A stretch of DNA of 42,314 bases from Oscillospiraceae bacterium (GCA_017481565.1 JAFUOZ010000094.1:1-42314); one strand, 5' to 3'; positions 1-9,132 are shown, numbered from the stretch's first letter. Notes: generated by a model not told the origin, from the letters alone. Numbers and translations: made by a program.

Positions 1-654
1 AAGTTCCTTTGCAGACATTTCCATTATCATTTTGCCCTGACGGATAATTCCGTAATGGGTTGCGATTTTTTCAAGTTCACCTAAAATGTGTGATGAAATG
101 AGAACGGTACAGCCGTAGTTCTTTGTGATGTCAACAAGGATTTCACGCATAATTCTCATACCGTCCGTATCAAGTCCGTTTATAGGCTCGTCCAGAATCA
201 ACAGTGCAGGCTCGCCTAAAAGCGCCATAGCAATTCCTATTCGCTGTTTCATACCGAGGGAACATTTCTTGAATTTAAGCTGTGAATGTTCCTCCATACG
301 CACGATTTTCAGTACACGTTCTATTTCTTCAGCACGGTTTACAATGCCTAAGTTTATCGCCTGCATCATAAGGTTGTCCCATACGCTTGAGTTAGGAAAA
401 CAGCCTGCATTTTCAATAAGTGCACCTATTCTTACACGTACACCTGCATCAGTATATTCCCTGCCGAACAGCTTTATTTCACCCTTGTCGGGAACAAGGT
501 GACCACAAATAAGCTTTTCAGTCGTTGACTTGCCTGAACCGTTCTCACCGATAAATCCGTAAATTGCTCCCACAGGAACGGTCATACACAGATTGTCAAC
601 GGCATACATTCCCCGAAAGCTTTTTGAAAGATTTCTGATTTCAACAGCGTTCAT
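1..654 (-). CDS. ABC transporter ATP-binding protein (partial, 3' end outside window)
   Basis: The first 218 residues of an ABC ATPase run off the left edge. Walker A is GENGSGKST, the signature is CSLGMKQR, Walker B is ALLILDEP and the H-loop is ISSHI, all in the usual order, so the nucleotide-binding domain is intact as far as it is visible. The order and spacing fit the ABC-2 export group (bacitracin/lantibiotic resistance or Na+ export type), which would pair with a membrane permease probably encoded downstream, outside the window. The ATG at 654 follows AAAGGAGAG. The substrate cannot be told from this sequence. Confidence 0.93.
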   Translation of the reverse strand, partial: MNAVEIRNLSKSFRGMYAVDNLCMTVPVGAIYGFIGENGSGKSTTEKLICGHLVPDKGEIKLFGREYTDAGVRVRIGALIENAGCFPNSSVWDNLMMQAINLGIVNRAEEIERVLKIVRMEEHSQLKFKKCSLGMKQRIGIAMALLGEPALLILDEPINGLDTDGMRIMREILVDITKNYGCTVLISSHILGELEKIATHYGIIRQGKMIMEMSAKEL

Positions 655-973
655 TTGTTACTCTCCTTTGCATACAAGTTTTTCATTTTATTGAATTATA
701 TAAATGTGATGTTTGGGAGTTGTTTGAGAAATGTTTAAGTTTTGTTAAAGATACAGAATCTTATCACAAATCACAAAAGCAGGGTCATCTGATGCTTGCG
801 AAAAATGCTTAAATACGTTATTTCAGTTCTGCCGCACAAAAAAGTGATATAAAAAACACATATATCCGAAAAATCTCCACTTTATTCAGCATATCTATAA
901 AAAAGTAATTGACAAAATAATTTTTTTGTGCTAAAATATAAATAATAATTATGCACATCAGGAGGCCGTTTTT
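655..973. other. Intergenic region between divergent genes
   Basis: AT-rich 319-base gap. The right end holds the strong promoter and ribosome binding site of the transglutaminase-like gene. The left end holds the AAAGGAGAG of the ABC gene and a TATAAT-like element on the minus strand near 690 without a convincing -35. I see no gene, terminator or repeat in the middle. Confidence 0.6.
909..937 (+). promoter_or_regulatory. Sigma-A promoter of the transglutaminase-like gene
   Basis: TTGACA at 909-914, a 17-base spacer, then TAAAAT at 932-937. An AGGAGG ribosome binding site at 960-965 precedes the ATG at 974. The expected leader is about 30 bases. Confidence 0.8.
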
Positions 974-2956
974 ATGAAATTTACCAAAAAACACCTTTCT
1001 GCCGTAATAGCAGCTACGATATGTACTTCTGTTTTCTGTACATCACCTGCATTTGCGGAAACAGAAGAAACAGAAACATATGGAACAGCAGTTGAAGTTG
1101 AAGAAGAAGGATATATCCTTCCACGATATCCCGAAGGATATCATGTTCATCAGGGCGAGGCTGTTCCCACTATAGATGAAGAGCTTCTCGGAGCTTCATC
1201 AACAGAAAGCTACCATTCTATTTATTATGATCGCCTTATGGGAGATTACAGTCCCCTTACAGACAGTCAGAAAGCAGCTGTAGAAGCCAAGGCTGACGAG
1301 ATAATAGCAGGCATGGATCCTGACTGGAATGATATCCAGAAGGTAATATATCTTAATGATTATATCACTACGCATATGGCATATGATAACGGACTTTCCG
1401 ACCGTGATCTTTACAGCGGAATAGTTCTGGGCAGCGGCGTATGCGAAGGATATGCAAAAACCTTCTGGTATCTTGCCTATAAGGCAGGCATCAACAGCAG
1501 ACTTATAACAAGCTTTGAGCTTAATCATCAGTGGAATCTGGTAGAGATAAACGGAAGCTGGTATCATATTGACACCACATGGAATGACCCTATGTCAATG
1601 TCATATGAAGATGTTCCGGGACGAGCTTATCATAAGTATTTTCTTGTAAGTGATTCAATGATGAGAACCTCAGACTATGGTCATGACGCAACCGACTGGA
1701 TATTCTATGAAGAGGGCGGTGCTTCCGCTTCGGGATATGCCACATCAACACTTTATAACAGCGGCATTTTCTGGTCCGATATAAAAATACCTATTCCCAT
1801 CTGCGGCGATTATTTCATTCAGGCAGAAAATAAATGGGGCAGCAGCGCCATATATAAAATTAATACTTCTACCCTTTCAAAAAGTACGCTTCTGGATATG
1901 TCCGATGAGATCTGGTATGTAGTCGGAAATCCGTATAGCTATTGGACAAATACCTTTATAGGCGTAGGCGCATATAACGGAAGGATATATTATAACAACA
2001 GCACTGCTCTTAAAAGCTGCAATATAAACGGAACCGATATAACTACGGAATATGAGCTTGACTCGGCAATGCTCAGTCAGTATAATATCTACGGTATGCT
2101 TGCGGAAAACGGAATTATCAAGCTCACTCTTGCAAATGATCCCAATTATTTAAATCAGGGAATCACTTACTCTGTAAAATTAACCACAGACTTTGATGTT
2201 CCGCCTGCTCCCACAGCAGAAATAAGTGTCGGTACATCAAAACATACAATCAGCTGGAACAGTGTGGCATATGCCGATAAATATGCAATATACCGTTCCG
2301 ACAGTACAATAGGTGCAAAGCGTCTTATCGGAACAACATCTTCAACAAACTTTACCGATACCGATATTGACAACTCTGAAACCTATAACTACTATGTTGC
2401 AGGCTATAACAGCACAGACAATGTACACGGAGAATATTCTGCCGCTGCTTCCAATGAAATAAAGAAAGCTTCCGTAGTGACTGCTCCCACAGGAAAAAGC
2501 CTTACATACTCAGGCTATGCAATGACTCTTATAAATGCAGGTACAGCCTCAAACGGTACTCTTATGTACAGCCTTGACGGAATAAACTATTCATCATCTC
2601 TCCCCAAAGGCACAGAAGTAAAAAAATATACTATTTATTATTATGTAATGGGAAACAGCGGATATGCCGATTCCGATATTCAGACCATTACAGCAGAGAT
2701 CAACGAAAAGATATTGAAATCCGTTGTATTCGATGAATCTGCAGGTACTGTCAGAGCGACATACACTATAGGCAGCAAGACTATAGTCGAAATCATTTAT
2801 CCCCAATATACCAAAAAGGAACTCGTTGAAAAAATGAGTATATCAGAATGTTCGGAATTTGTAAATTATGTTATTTCCGAAGGAACAGACCCTCTCATTC
2901 TTACTGAAGGACAGCTATATGCAATAGAAAAGGTCCTTGCCGACGATTATTCCTGA
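974..2956 (+). CDS. Secreted transglutaminase-like domain protein with fibronectin type III-like module
   Basis: 660 residues. The N-terminus is a Sec signal peptide (KK, hydrophobic stretch, cleavage after AFA near residue 28). A transglutaminase-like cysteine protease/transferase core covers roughly residues 100-215, with a plausible triad Cys157 (in GVCEGYA), His185 (NHQWN) and Asp200 (DTTWND). A middle region of about 200 residues (220-405) looks like a propeller-type or beta-rich segment. A fibronectin type III-like domain lies at about 412-498, followed by a repeat-type module seen in clostridial surface proteins (about 505-577). There is no LPXTG and no C-terminal membrane segment, so it is probably exported and non-covalently held or released. 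It is transcribed alone from its own promoter and ends at a strong terminator. Substrate unknown; peptidoglycan or surface protein crosslinks/peptides are possible. Confidence 0.85.
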   Translation: MKFTKKHLSAVIAATICTSVFCTSPAFAETEETETYGTAVEVEEEGYILPRYPEGYHVHQGEAVPTIDEELLGASSTESYHSIYYDRLMGDYSPLTDSQKAAVEAKADEIIAGMDPDWNDIQKVIYLNDYITTHMAYDNGLSDRDLYSGIVLGSGVCEGYAKTFWYLAYKAGINSRLITSFELNHQWNLVEINGSWYHIDTTWNDPMSMSYEDVPGRAYHKYFLVSDSMMRTSDYGHDATDWIFYEEGGASASGYATSTLYNSGIFWSDIKIPIPICGDYFIQAENKWGSSAIYKINTSTLSKSTLLDMSDEIWYVVGNPYSYWTNTFIGVGAYNGRIYYNNSTALKSCNINGTDITTEYELDSAMLSQYNIYGMLAENGIIKLTLANDPNYLNQGITYSVKLTTDFDVPPAPTAEISVGTSKHTISWNSVAYADKYAIYRSDSTIGAKRLIGTTSSTNFTDTDIDNSETYNYYVAGYNSTDNVHGEYSAAASNEIKKASVVTAPTGKSLTYSGYAMTLINAGTASNGTLMYSLDGINYSSSLPKGTEVKKYTIYYYVMGNSGYADSDIQTITAEINEKILKSVVFDESAGTVRATYTIGSKTIVEIIYPQYTKKELVEKMSISECSEFVNYVISEGTDPLILTEGQLYAIEKVLADDYS

Positions 2957-2975
2957 TTATCTCCCATATGAACTA

Positions 2976-3016
2976 AAAAACTCTCTCTGCGGATATATTT
3001 GCAGAGAGAGTTTTTT
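2976..3016 (+). terminator. Rho-independent terminator, probably bidirectional
   Basis: Perfect 10-bp stem 2981-2990/3001-3010 (CTCTCTCTGC with GCAGAGAGAG), 10-base loop, T-run after and A-run before. It separates two convergent genes, so it can serve both. Confidence 0.9.
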
Positions 3017-3028
3017 ATTGATACAGAT

Positions 3029-4192
3029 CTATTTTCTGAATTCCTCTGATAATCTTGAAATCAGTTCCCTGTCCGACTCGTTCTTGATCTGCTTTGTGAC
3101 CCTCATATAGAAGTTGTTGCTTGTATCCCATAATACAGGAACAAAGCCATAGTCATTAAGCCTGTTAAGTACGATCTCAAGACATTCGGTGCTTTCGGTA
3201 TGAACCGCACCCGGTTCAAAATTACTCTTGGGATAGATAGACGTTGTTTCGCCCACAAAAACAGGTATTCCCTTATCAGTAAAGGCTTTCTTAAGAAGCT
3301 CGCACTGAGAATCAATATAATCGAGCCATTCCTTGCCGCCTACCTTATTGCTCCAGTACATGGCATTATCCACATAATGCACCGACACCATAAGCCTGTT
3401 TTCAACAGTATCCTCGGGAACGATAAATTCCGCAGATGATGTAAGATCAATATTTGTCCAGTAGCCCGATACGATAAGCACACGCTCTCCGTTATTTCCG
3501 CCTGTTTTGCGTACAGCGTCAACAAAGGTCTGATTAAGGGTATTTGCCATTTTAAAGCCGTCCTCACGGCTGGGATCAACAAGCTTTCCGCTGTCATCAA
3601 AGCTGCTGCCGCCCAGATATTCATTGAAGCCCTCAAATACAAGAGTATAGGGATAATCCCTGAATTCCTCCGCTATCTGTGTCCACAGATCAGTGAATAT
3701 TTTTTCACATTCTTCAAGAGAATTTCTTCTGATAATGAATTCATCGAAATGATGGATATTGATAACACAGTAAAGACCTGCATTCTGTGAATAATCCACT
3801 ATCTCACGTACCCTTGCCATATATTCCGGGGATATTGTATATTTTCCGTCATCTTCCATCATGTTTCCCCAGAAAACAGGAACACGGACAGTATCAAAGC
3901 CTGCTGCTTTTATTCCGTCGATTATTTCCTGAGTTGTAACGGTCGCTCCCCACTGTACCTCATAATCGGTGGGAGTATTGCTGCCGCATTTGGGTATCCA
4001 TGTATACTCAACGGTCTCACAGCCGTTTGAATTATATGCTTCCATGGTATTTCCCAGATTAAGACCGATACCCATTTCATCTGCCATTTCAGTCGCTGTT
4101 ATGTATCCTTCGTCAGCCTTTGGTGCAGCCGAGCAGCCTGCCGATAATGTCATTACCGCCGACATTACCAATGATAATATCTTCTTTTTCAT
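3029..4192 (-). CDS. GH5 family glycoside hydrolase lipoprotein (endo-beta-glucanase-like)
   Basis: 387 residues from the ATG at 4192, which has AAAGGA nine bases upstream; an upstream in-frame codon at 4264 lacks a site and would bury the signal peptide. The N-terminus is a lipoprotein signal (KKK, hydrophobic stretch, SAGC with Cys20), so the enzyme should be anchored on the outer face of the membrane. GH5 features: LNLGNT near the start of the barrel, the TVRVPVFW strand, INIHHFDE, the acid/base Glu191 in FNEY and the nucleophile Glu315 in VGETTS. The pattern is nearest to GH5 subfamily 4 (beta-glucan, xyloglucan or cellulose hydrolysis), but the exact substrate is inference. No dockerin or CBM is seen. 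It is divergent from an AraC regulator that probably controls it. Confidence 0.88.
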   Translation of the reverse strand: MKKKILSLVMSAVMTLSAGCSAAPKADEGYITATEMADEMGIGLNLGNTMEAYNSNGCETVEYTWIPKCGSNTPTDYEVQWGATVTTQEIIDGIKAAGFDTVRVPVFWGNMMEDDGKYTISPEYMARVREIVDYSQNAGLYCVINIHHFDEFIIRRNSLEECEKIFTDLWTQIAEEFRDYPYTLVFEGFNEYLGGSSFDDSGKLVDPSREDGFKMANTLNQTFVDAVRKTGGNNGERVLIVSGYWTNIDLTSSAEFIVPEDTVENRLMVSVHYVDNAMYWSNKVGGKEWLDYIDSQCELLKKAFTDKGIPVFVGETTSIYPKSNFEPGAVHTESTECLEIVLNRLNDYGFVPVLWDTSNNFYMRVTKQIKNESDRELISRLSEEFRK

Positions 4193-4308
4193 ATTACCTG
4201 TCCTTTCAGAAATATTTAGATAAGCTATACTTTTTTTATTATATAGAATTATCCTTATATACACTAATCATATATTGCGGTTTTTATGTCAATAATTGCT
4301 CTTTTCAC

Positions 4309-4337
4309 TTGATTTCACCTTAGATACATGGTATAAT
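4309..4337 (+). promoter_or_regulatory. Sigma-A promoter of araC-type regulator 1
   Basis: TTGATT at 4309-4314, a 17-base spacer, then TATAAT at 4332-4337. AAAGGAG at 4361-4367 precedes the ATG at 4376. A TTGACA for the opposite strand lies at 4292-4287, so promoters of the GH5 gene and the regulator sit almost back to back. Confidence 0.75.
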
Positions 4338-4375
4338 CATAATAATACAGCAATTCTTGAAAAGGAGTAATTCCC

Positions 4376-5218
4376 ATGTCTGCAAATCAGAATTACGAGC
4401 CTGAAAATATTGTATTTTACCATACACCATGCTTTCTGATATATGACAGTCCCGAAGTAAAGGAATATCCTCTTCATTGGCATAATGCCTTTGAAATTAT
4501 CATGCCAACGGAAAATATATTTCCCGTTATATGCGGCGGAAAGGAGTATATTCTCAGGGAAAATGAGCTTCTGATAATTCCCCCTGCGGAGCTTCATACC
4601 CTTAAGGCACAGCATGGACGGAGGATAATAATGCTTTGCGATAATGAAATGCTTAAGGATAATCCCGCATTGAATGAGATAAATATGCTTTTTTCCGAGC
4701 CTGTTTTAATAGACAGCAGCTGTGACAGCATATTTATTTCGGAACTGAACGGGATAATTGATTCCATGCTGAATATATATAATGCTTCTCCGCCCTTATG
4801 TGAGACGATTTTATTCAATCATCTGATAACCCTTTTCATAAAGATCGCAGGATATAAAAAAAGTTCCGACAGAAGTAACGAAAATTCCAAAAACGATAAG
4901 CTTACTCTGATAAAAAAATACATAGACAGCCGATATACCGAGCCTGTCACCCTTGATGAGCTTGCAGATGCAATAGGCTACAGCAAATATCATCTTTCCA
5001 GAATTTTAAGCAGCAGCGGCGTTTCCTTTGCGGATATACTGAATGAACGGCGTATCAGGGCAGCGGAAACCATGCTCCACGATAAAAACTGTCCTATAAC
5101 CCGTATTGCACTTGATTCGGGATTTACAAGCATAACCACCTTCAACCGCATTTTCAGACGGATAAAGGGCTGTACTCCCACACGCTTCCGCCAGCTTTAT
5201 AATGAAAATAATCTGTAA
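4376..5218 (+). CDS. AraC family transcriptional regulator
   Basis: 280 residues. The N-terminal half (about 1-140) is a cupin-like sensing domain with HWHNAFEI and a NELLIIPPAELHTL strand typical of arabinose-binding-type sensors. The C-terminal 100 residues carry the double helix-turn-helix of AraC/XylS proteins, with LDELADAIGYSKYHLSR as the first and ITRIALDSGFTSITTFNR as the second. It probably binds an oligosaccharide released from a plant polymer and activates the divergent GH5 gene, and possibly the GH26 unit downstream. The ligand is inferred from context only. Confidence 0.92.
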   Translation: MSANQNYEPENIVFYHTPCFLIYDSPEVKEYPLHWHNAFEIIMPTENIFPVICGGKEYILRENELLIIPPAELHTLKAQHGRRIIMLCDNEMLKDNPALNEINMLFSEPVLIDSSCDSIFISELNGIIDSMLNIYNASPPLCETILFNHLITLFIKIAGYKKSSDRSNENSKNDKLTLIKKYIDSRYTEPVTLDELADAIGYSKYHLSRILSSSGVSFADILNERRIRAAETMLHDKNCPITRIALDSGFTSITTFNRIFRRIKGCTPTRFRQLYNENNL

Positions 5219-5250
5219 AAAACTCCGCCAAAGCTGACGGAGTTTTTTTA
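5216..5250 (+). terminator. Rho-independent terminator
   Basis: 7-bp stem 5221-5227/5238-5244 (AACTCCG with CGGAGTT) followed by a T-run. A-rich sequence on the left side could let it also stop the convergent GH26 transcript. Confidence 0.85.
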
Positions 5251-5260
5251 AGGAGTGTAG

Positions 5261-6847
5261 TTATTCAAAGTCGGGAAGCTCATCTCTTGTGATAACAGCT
5301 TCGCTTTCATATACTTTTTTCATCATATCAAAGGATGTATATGCATCGGAAAGCTTTGTAGTTCCGTTCTGTACGATAAAGTCCCAGTTCCATACAGCAA
5401 ACCACAGCCAGTATGCATTGTCTCTTACAATAAGCTCAGGATCGGGCATGACCGCACATTCGCTCATTGCAATAAGCTTTCCGCTGTCCGTCCATTCAGA
5501 CATTTCAGCAAGCACAGATGGACTTACGCTGTAATCATGAGCATTGCCGTAAATATCCATAGCCGCAATATCGCAGTATTCATCGCCGGGATACCAGTCC
5601 GCACTCTGAGCATTCCATATCCAGATAAGATTATCAAGCTCGTGATAATCGGTCATTCTTTCATACATAAGCTTCCAGAGCCATTTATAAGCGTCCGCTC
5701 CCGAGGCTCCCCACCAGAACCAGCCGCCGCTTGCTTCATGCATGGGCCGCCACATTACCGTAACGTTCTCGTCCTCCATGCGCTGCATGAGAGCGGATAT
5801 ATTATCAATATCCTCGATTATCTTAAGTGCTTCAATGCTGATCTTACCGCTTTCATGTAATTTACGTACAGACTCAATGTCCATTTTTGCAATATCCTGA
5901 TCTGTAACAGCATCTGCAAGTGAAAAGCCTGTTTTTTCCGTGTAGAATTCGCATCTGTCATGAGGAGCGTACCAGTGCCAGTCAAAAACCACCAGCCCCC
6001 CGTCCTTGCTCCATTCAATAGCAAGATCAACGTCCTTTGCCTTAGGATTTCCCTTGCAGAAGCTCATGGAATCATATATAAAATCAAAGGTCCTCAGTGC
6101 AGGATATTTTCCTGTACCCAGATATAAAGCGTCTGTTTCTGTGTTTGTACCGTAGTTTGTACACTGTCCCGCAAGGATCCTCTTTCCGTATATTGCCTTA
6201 AGATACTGATAAATATTCTGAGTTTTCACATTTGCATCGGGATTACAGAGAGTATCATCTATATCCTCATATATTTCATCGCTGATAGGATCTCCGTTCT
6301 CGATCTTTATCGAATCCAGAGAAAACCAGCTCCAGCCTGCACCGAGAGTTATCTTGTTTGTACCCTTTTCGAGAAAGATACCGTCAGCAGTGACCTCTGC
6401 CCAGTCGCCTTCCTCGGAGTAAATATCCATAGCTTTGTTTCCGTTGAAATAAAGGGGATTTTCCTTGTGACCGCCTGCCGTATGTCTTACAGTCACCTTA
6501 TAAAACTGACTTGACGGAATATCAACGGTCATAACAAAGCCGTTGTTATCGGTAATATCAATATATCCCTCTCCCGAAAAGCCTGCCTTGTCTGCCTTTA
6601 CGGAAATACCCGATGCTGCCTCTGCATTCTCTGCTTCCAGCAGGCAGCTGAATTCTGATTTTTCAAGTCCGCTGAATGAAAGCTTATCAAAGGTATAGCT
6701 GTCAGCCTTGATAATATCCGATTTTACGGTTTCGGTATCCTTTTTGCTTTCCGCTGTCTGAACAGCTGTTCCCTCTGTATTTCCGCATGAACATAATGAT
6801 GTGATTGTAAGTACTGCCGCAATGGCTGCCGATATTTTCTTTTTCAT
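5261..6847 (-). CDS. GH26 glycoside hydrolase lipoprotein with CBM35-like module (probable beta-mannanase)
   Basis: 528 residues. The lipoprotein signal ends at LCSC with Cys21. Residues about 55-190 form a beta-sandwich like CBM35 (LLEAENAE, a GGHKENPLYFNG loop, and the closing LDSIKIENG). The GH26 barrel follows (about 205-515): KRILAGQCTNYG, VVFDWHWYAPHD, the acid/base Glu371 in WRPMHE and the nucleophile Glu463 in MSECA. GH26 enzymes are mostly endo-beta-1,4-mannanases, which fits mannan or glucomannan hydrolysis on the cell surface. It is second in an operon with the esterase gene (14 bases apart, with AAGGAG before the ATG). No dockerin is present, so it is not a cellulosome component in the usual sense. 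Confidence 0.9.
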   Translation of the reverse strand: MKKKISAAIAAVLTITSLCSCGNTEGTAVQTAESKKDTETVKSDIIKADSYTFDKLSFSGLEKSEFSCLLEAENAEAASGISVKADKAGFSGEGYIDITDNNGFVMTVDIPSSQFYKVTVRHTAGGHKENPLYFNGNKAMDIYSEEGDWAEVTADGIFLEKGTNKITLGAGWSWFSLDSIKIENGDPISDEIYEDIDDTLCNPDANVKTQNIYQYLKAIYGKRILAGQCTNYGTNTETDALYLGTGKYPALRTFDFIYDSMSFCKGNPKAKDVDLAIEWSKDGGLVVFDWHWYAPHDRCEFYTEKTGFSLADAVTDQDIAKMDIESVRKLHESGKISIEALKIIEDIDNISALMQRMEDENVTVMWRPMHEASGGWFWWGASGADAYKWLWKLMYERMTDYHELDNLIWIWNAQSADWYPGDEYCDIAAMDIYGNAHDYSVSPSVLAEMSEWTDSGKLIAMSECAVMPDPELIVRDNAYWLWFAVWNWDFIVQNGTTKLSDAYTSFDMMKKVYESEAVITRDELPDFE

Positions 6848-6861
6848 AATAACACCGCTCC

Positions 6862-7896
6862 TTATTCCTTATCCTTGAATAACATTCTGCAGAAATTGTA
6901 CAGATGAGGCTTTACAGTTGTATGATCATGACCTGTGCTGTTCATCTGATGCCACAGATGATCTGTACCGTTTGCAAGCATAACGCTGCAATAAGTACCC
7001 GGAAATTCTCCCACTACACCGTCACTCTTTGATGAGCTTATCATAAGCAGATACGGCTCATTTTCAGAAAAGATCATTTCGCTTTCTGTCATCTGACCCG
7101 GGTGAGCGCCCGAACCGGGAACGGGTGTAAGTCCGGGGGCAGGTGCGGCAGCTCCGATATATCCGAACAGCTCAGGGTGCTGAAAGCCTATGAAAAGAGA
7201 TTCCCTTGCGCCCATTGAAAAACCGGTGATCGCTGTATTTTCCCTGCCCTTTGCAACTGAAAAATTGCTTTCGATAAAGGGCATAAGATCTGTTGTAAGA
7301 TCGTTTATGAAATTATCGTAGCAAAGAGAATTAATAAGATTCATTCCCGTGCAGTATGCAAGCTCCTTGCTGCAGAAAATATATGGTGCAACGATTATCA
7401 TTTCCTCTGCCTCGCCGCTTGCATAAAGATTTGAAAGCATTGTGCTGAGTCCCACTACCTCTCTTGCCATCCAGTCCTCGTTGTCATAATACCCGTGGAG
7501 GATATAAAGCACCGGATATTCCTTATCCTCAGAATAGTCGGGAGGTAGAAGTACATTTACATAAGTATCTCTTTCCGCTGTGGTCGAATAATATTTATAT
7601 TTATTGAATTCGGCATATACAGTGCCCTCATTCTTAACGAATATTTCCTCAGGTGCAAGCTCGGTGATAAGATCTCCGTATTTTTCCATGTAAGGTACCT
7701 CCTCTTTTTCGGGTTCGGTCACTTCTTCCGAAATCGTTGTTTCTTCTGTGACAGTTGTTTCCGATATTGATGTATCGGATATTGTACTTTCCTGTGTGAC
7801 AGCCTCCGAAGTGTCATTTTCCGATGTACAGCCTGTAAGCATCATAAGCGAAAAGACAGCCGAAAGCATAAGTGCGGACATTTTTGCGGATCTCAT
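6862..7896 (-). CDS. CE1-like esterase lipoprotein (carbohydrate/feruloyl esterase family)
   Basis: 344 residues. The signal peptide ends at LTGC with Cys23, then comes a Ser/Thr/Glu-rich linker of about 45 residues, as in surface-anchored lipoproteins. The alpha/beta hydrolase core starts near residue 90 with NVLLPPDYSE and YPVLYILHGYYDNE. The nucleophile is Ser227 in GFSMGA and the likely catalytic His is 323 or 325 in STGHDHT. This is the esterase D/CE1 pattern, whose members remove acetyl or feruloyl groups from hemicellulose. Given the GH26 partner, deacetylation of mannan is plausible but not shown. The ATG at 7896 follows GGGAGG; this is the first gene of the operon. Confidence 0.87.
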   Translation of the reverse strand: MRSAKMSALMLSAVFSLMMLTGCTSENDTSEAVTQESTISDTSISETTVTEETTISEEVTEPEKEEVPYMEKYGDLITELAPEEIFVKNEGTVYAEFNKYKYYSTTAERDTYVNVLLPPDYSEDKEYPVLYILHGYYDNEDWMAREVVGLSTMLSNLYASGEAEEMIIVAPYIFCSKELAYCTGMNLINSLCYDNFINDLTTDLMPFIESNFSVAKGRENTAITGFSMGARESLFIGFQHPELFGYIGAAAPAPGLTPVPGSGAHPGQMTESEMIFSENEPYLLMISSSKSDGVVGEFPGTYCSVMLANGTDHLWHQMNSTGHDHTTVKPHLYNFCRMLFKDKE

Positions 7897-7928
7897 AGCA
7901 ATATCCTCCCGATATTTTTTCTATTAAA

Positions 7929-7957
7929 ATAATAGCACTGTTTATCCGTTCAGTCAA
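7929..7957 (-). promoter_or_regulatory. Sigma-A promoter of the esterase-GH26 operon
   Basis: On the minus strand, TTGACT (7957-7952), a 17-base spacer, then TATTAT (7934-7929). It gives a short leader to the ATG at 7896. Confidence 0.75.
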
Positions 7958-8061
7958 TTGGATATTCTGAATGTGGTTTTGTTTTTTGAATACCGTATAA
8001 ATTCAAAAAGCTTATAATTTTCGGATATATTTACGTATATTCTGATTATTATACGATGAAA

Positions 8062-8082
8062 AATGTTAAAAACACTAACATT
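8062..8082. promoter_or_regulatory. Inverted repeat overlapping the -35 of araC-type regulator 2 (possible operator)
   Basis: AATGTTA at 8062-8068 and TAACATT at 8076-8082 form a perfect 7-bp inverted repeat with a 7-base centre. Its right arm overlaps the first two bases of the -35 box. A dimeric regulator bound here would block that promoter. AraC proteins usually use direct repeats, so the binding factor is open. Confidence 0.5.
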
Positions 8083-8109
8083 GAATTTTTCAAAAAATCC
8101 CTGTATACT
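8081..8109 (+). promoter_or_regulatory. Sigma-A promoter of araC-type regulator 2
   Basis: TTGAAT at 8081-8086, a 17-base spacer, then TATACT at 8104-8109. AAAGGAG at 8139-8145 precedes the ATG at 8153. Confidence 0.75.
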
Positions 8110-8152
8110 GAATACAAACGATCAAATGTGACCGCTATAAAGGAGTACGGCT

Positions 8153-8983
8153 ATGAAAATAAATCAGAATATATATCCATATAATACAGAGGTGCGAAAG
8201 CTCCCCATACATCTGACAGGTATCGGAGGAAGTGAATATCAGTACCATGTTGTAAGAGCAGAGGGCTATCACTGGCATCAGATCTTATTCAGCGCATCAG
8301 GCAGCGGCTTTTTAAAATATGACAATATCACAAAGCCTGTAGAGGAGGGAGACTTTTTCTTTCTCCCTGCCGGCTATCCCCATGAATATTATTCGGAAAA
8401 ACCCGAATGGGAGGTACGCTGGGTAGCCTTTGACGGTTATGCAAGCGCCCATATTTTAAGCCGTTTCAGTATGACAGTGCCTGTTATCGTCAGATCACGG
8501 GAAAACTCTGCACTTGAAAAAATATATAATAAGATGTTTACCGCCCAGAAAACAGACCGTGCATACGGAGATTATTCCTGTTCAGGACTTATTTATGAAT
8601 ATATAATAGAGTTCCATCGTCTTATGGATACAAAGCTTAATAAGCTCAGGACCGAGCGCAGTAAAATACTTGAGCCTGTGCTTGATTATATAGATGAAAA
8701 TTATCGTACCGATTTTCCTCTTACCGTACTTGCTGAGCTTGCTGGGATAACCCCCCAGCACCTTTGCCGTGTTTTCAAGGAAGCTATGAATATGCGTCCG
8801 ATAGAATATCTTACTCATCGTAGATTACAGGAGGCAAAGCGTCTGCTGCAGCAAAGCGAGCTTTCCGTAGCGGAAGCAGCTGTTCAGTCAGGCTTTCCCG
8901 ATGCAGGATATTTCAGCACCGTTTTCAAAAAAAAAGAAGGCATGACTCCCTTAGAATATAAAAAAAGTACTGGTTCATTATAA
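8153..8983 (+). CDS. AraC family transcriptional regulator
   Basis: 276 residues. A cupin-type N-terminal domain shows YHWHQILF and EGDFFFLPAGYPHEY, the arabinose-binding fold of AraC sensors. The C-terminus has two helix-turn-helix motifs, around LTVLAELAGITPQHLCRVF and VAEAAVQSGFPDAGYFS, then the family-typical GMTPLEYKK. It is divergent from the esterase-GH26 operon and is the obvious candidate for its regulation by a mannan-derived sugar (inference). A weak hairpin (AATTA/TAATT with T-run, 9005-9022) downstream is the only terminator-like structure. Confidence 0.92.
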   Translation: MKINQNIYPYNTEVRKLPIHLTGIGGSEYQYHVVRAEGYHWHQILFSASGSGFLKYDNITKPVEEGDFFFLPAGYPHEYYSEKPEWEVRWVAFDGYASAHILSRFSMTVPVIVRSRENSALEKIYNKMFTAQKTDRAYGDYSCSGLIYEYIIEFHRLMDTKLNKLRTERSKILEPVLDYIDENYRTDFPLTVLAELAGITPQHLCRVFKEAMNMRPIEYLTHRRLQEAKRLLQQSELSVAEAAVQSGFPDAGYFSTVFKKKEGMTPLEYKKSTGSL

Positions 8984-9004
8984 ATCACACTTTTGCAGTA
9001 TAGC

Positions 9005-9022
9005 AATTATCATAATTTTTTT
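9005..9022 (+). terminator. Weak terminator-like hairpin
   Basis: AATTA tca TAATT followed by seven Ts. The stem is only five A-T pairs, so termination would be inefficient and some read-through into the next gene is possible. Confidence 0.3.
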
Positions 9023-9132
9023 GTGTATATTCACATAATTATATAAAAAACAACTACAAGTTCATATCAGGTTAATTATTTTGTTGTATTATATCAAATA
9101 GCAGAATATGTAAGTAATCGGAGGGAATATCA

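Noticed and set aside
3029..7896. Cellulosomal enzymes
   Set aside because: No dockerin or cohesin segment is present in the GH5, GH26 or esterase proteins; all three have lipoprotein signals.
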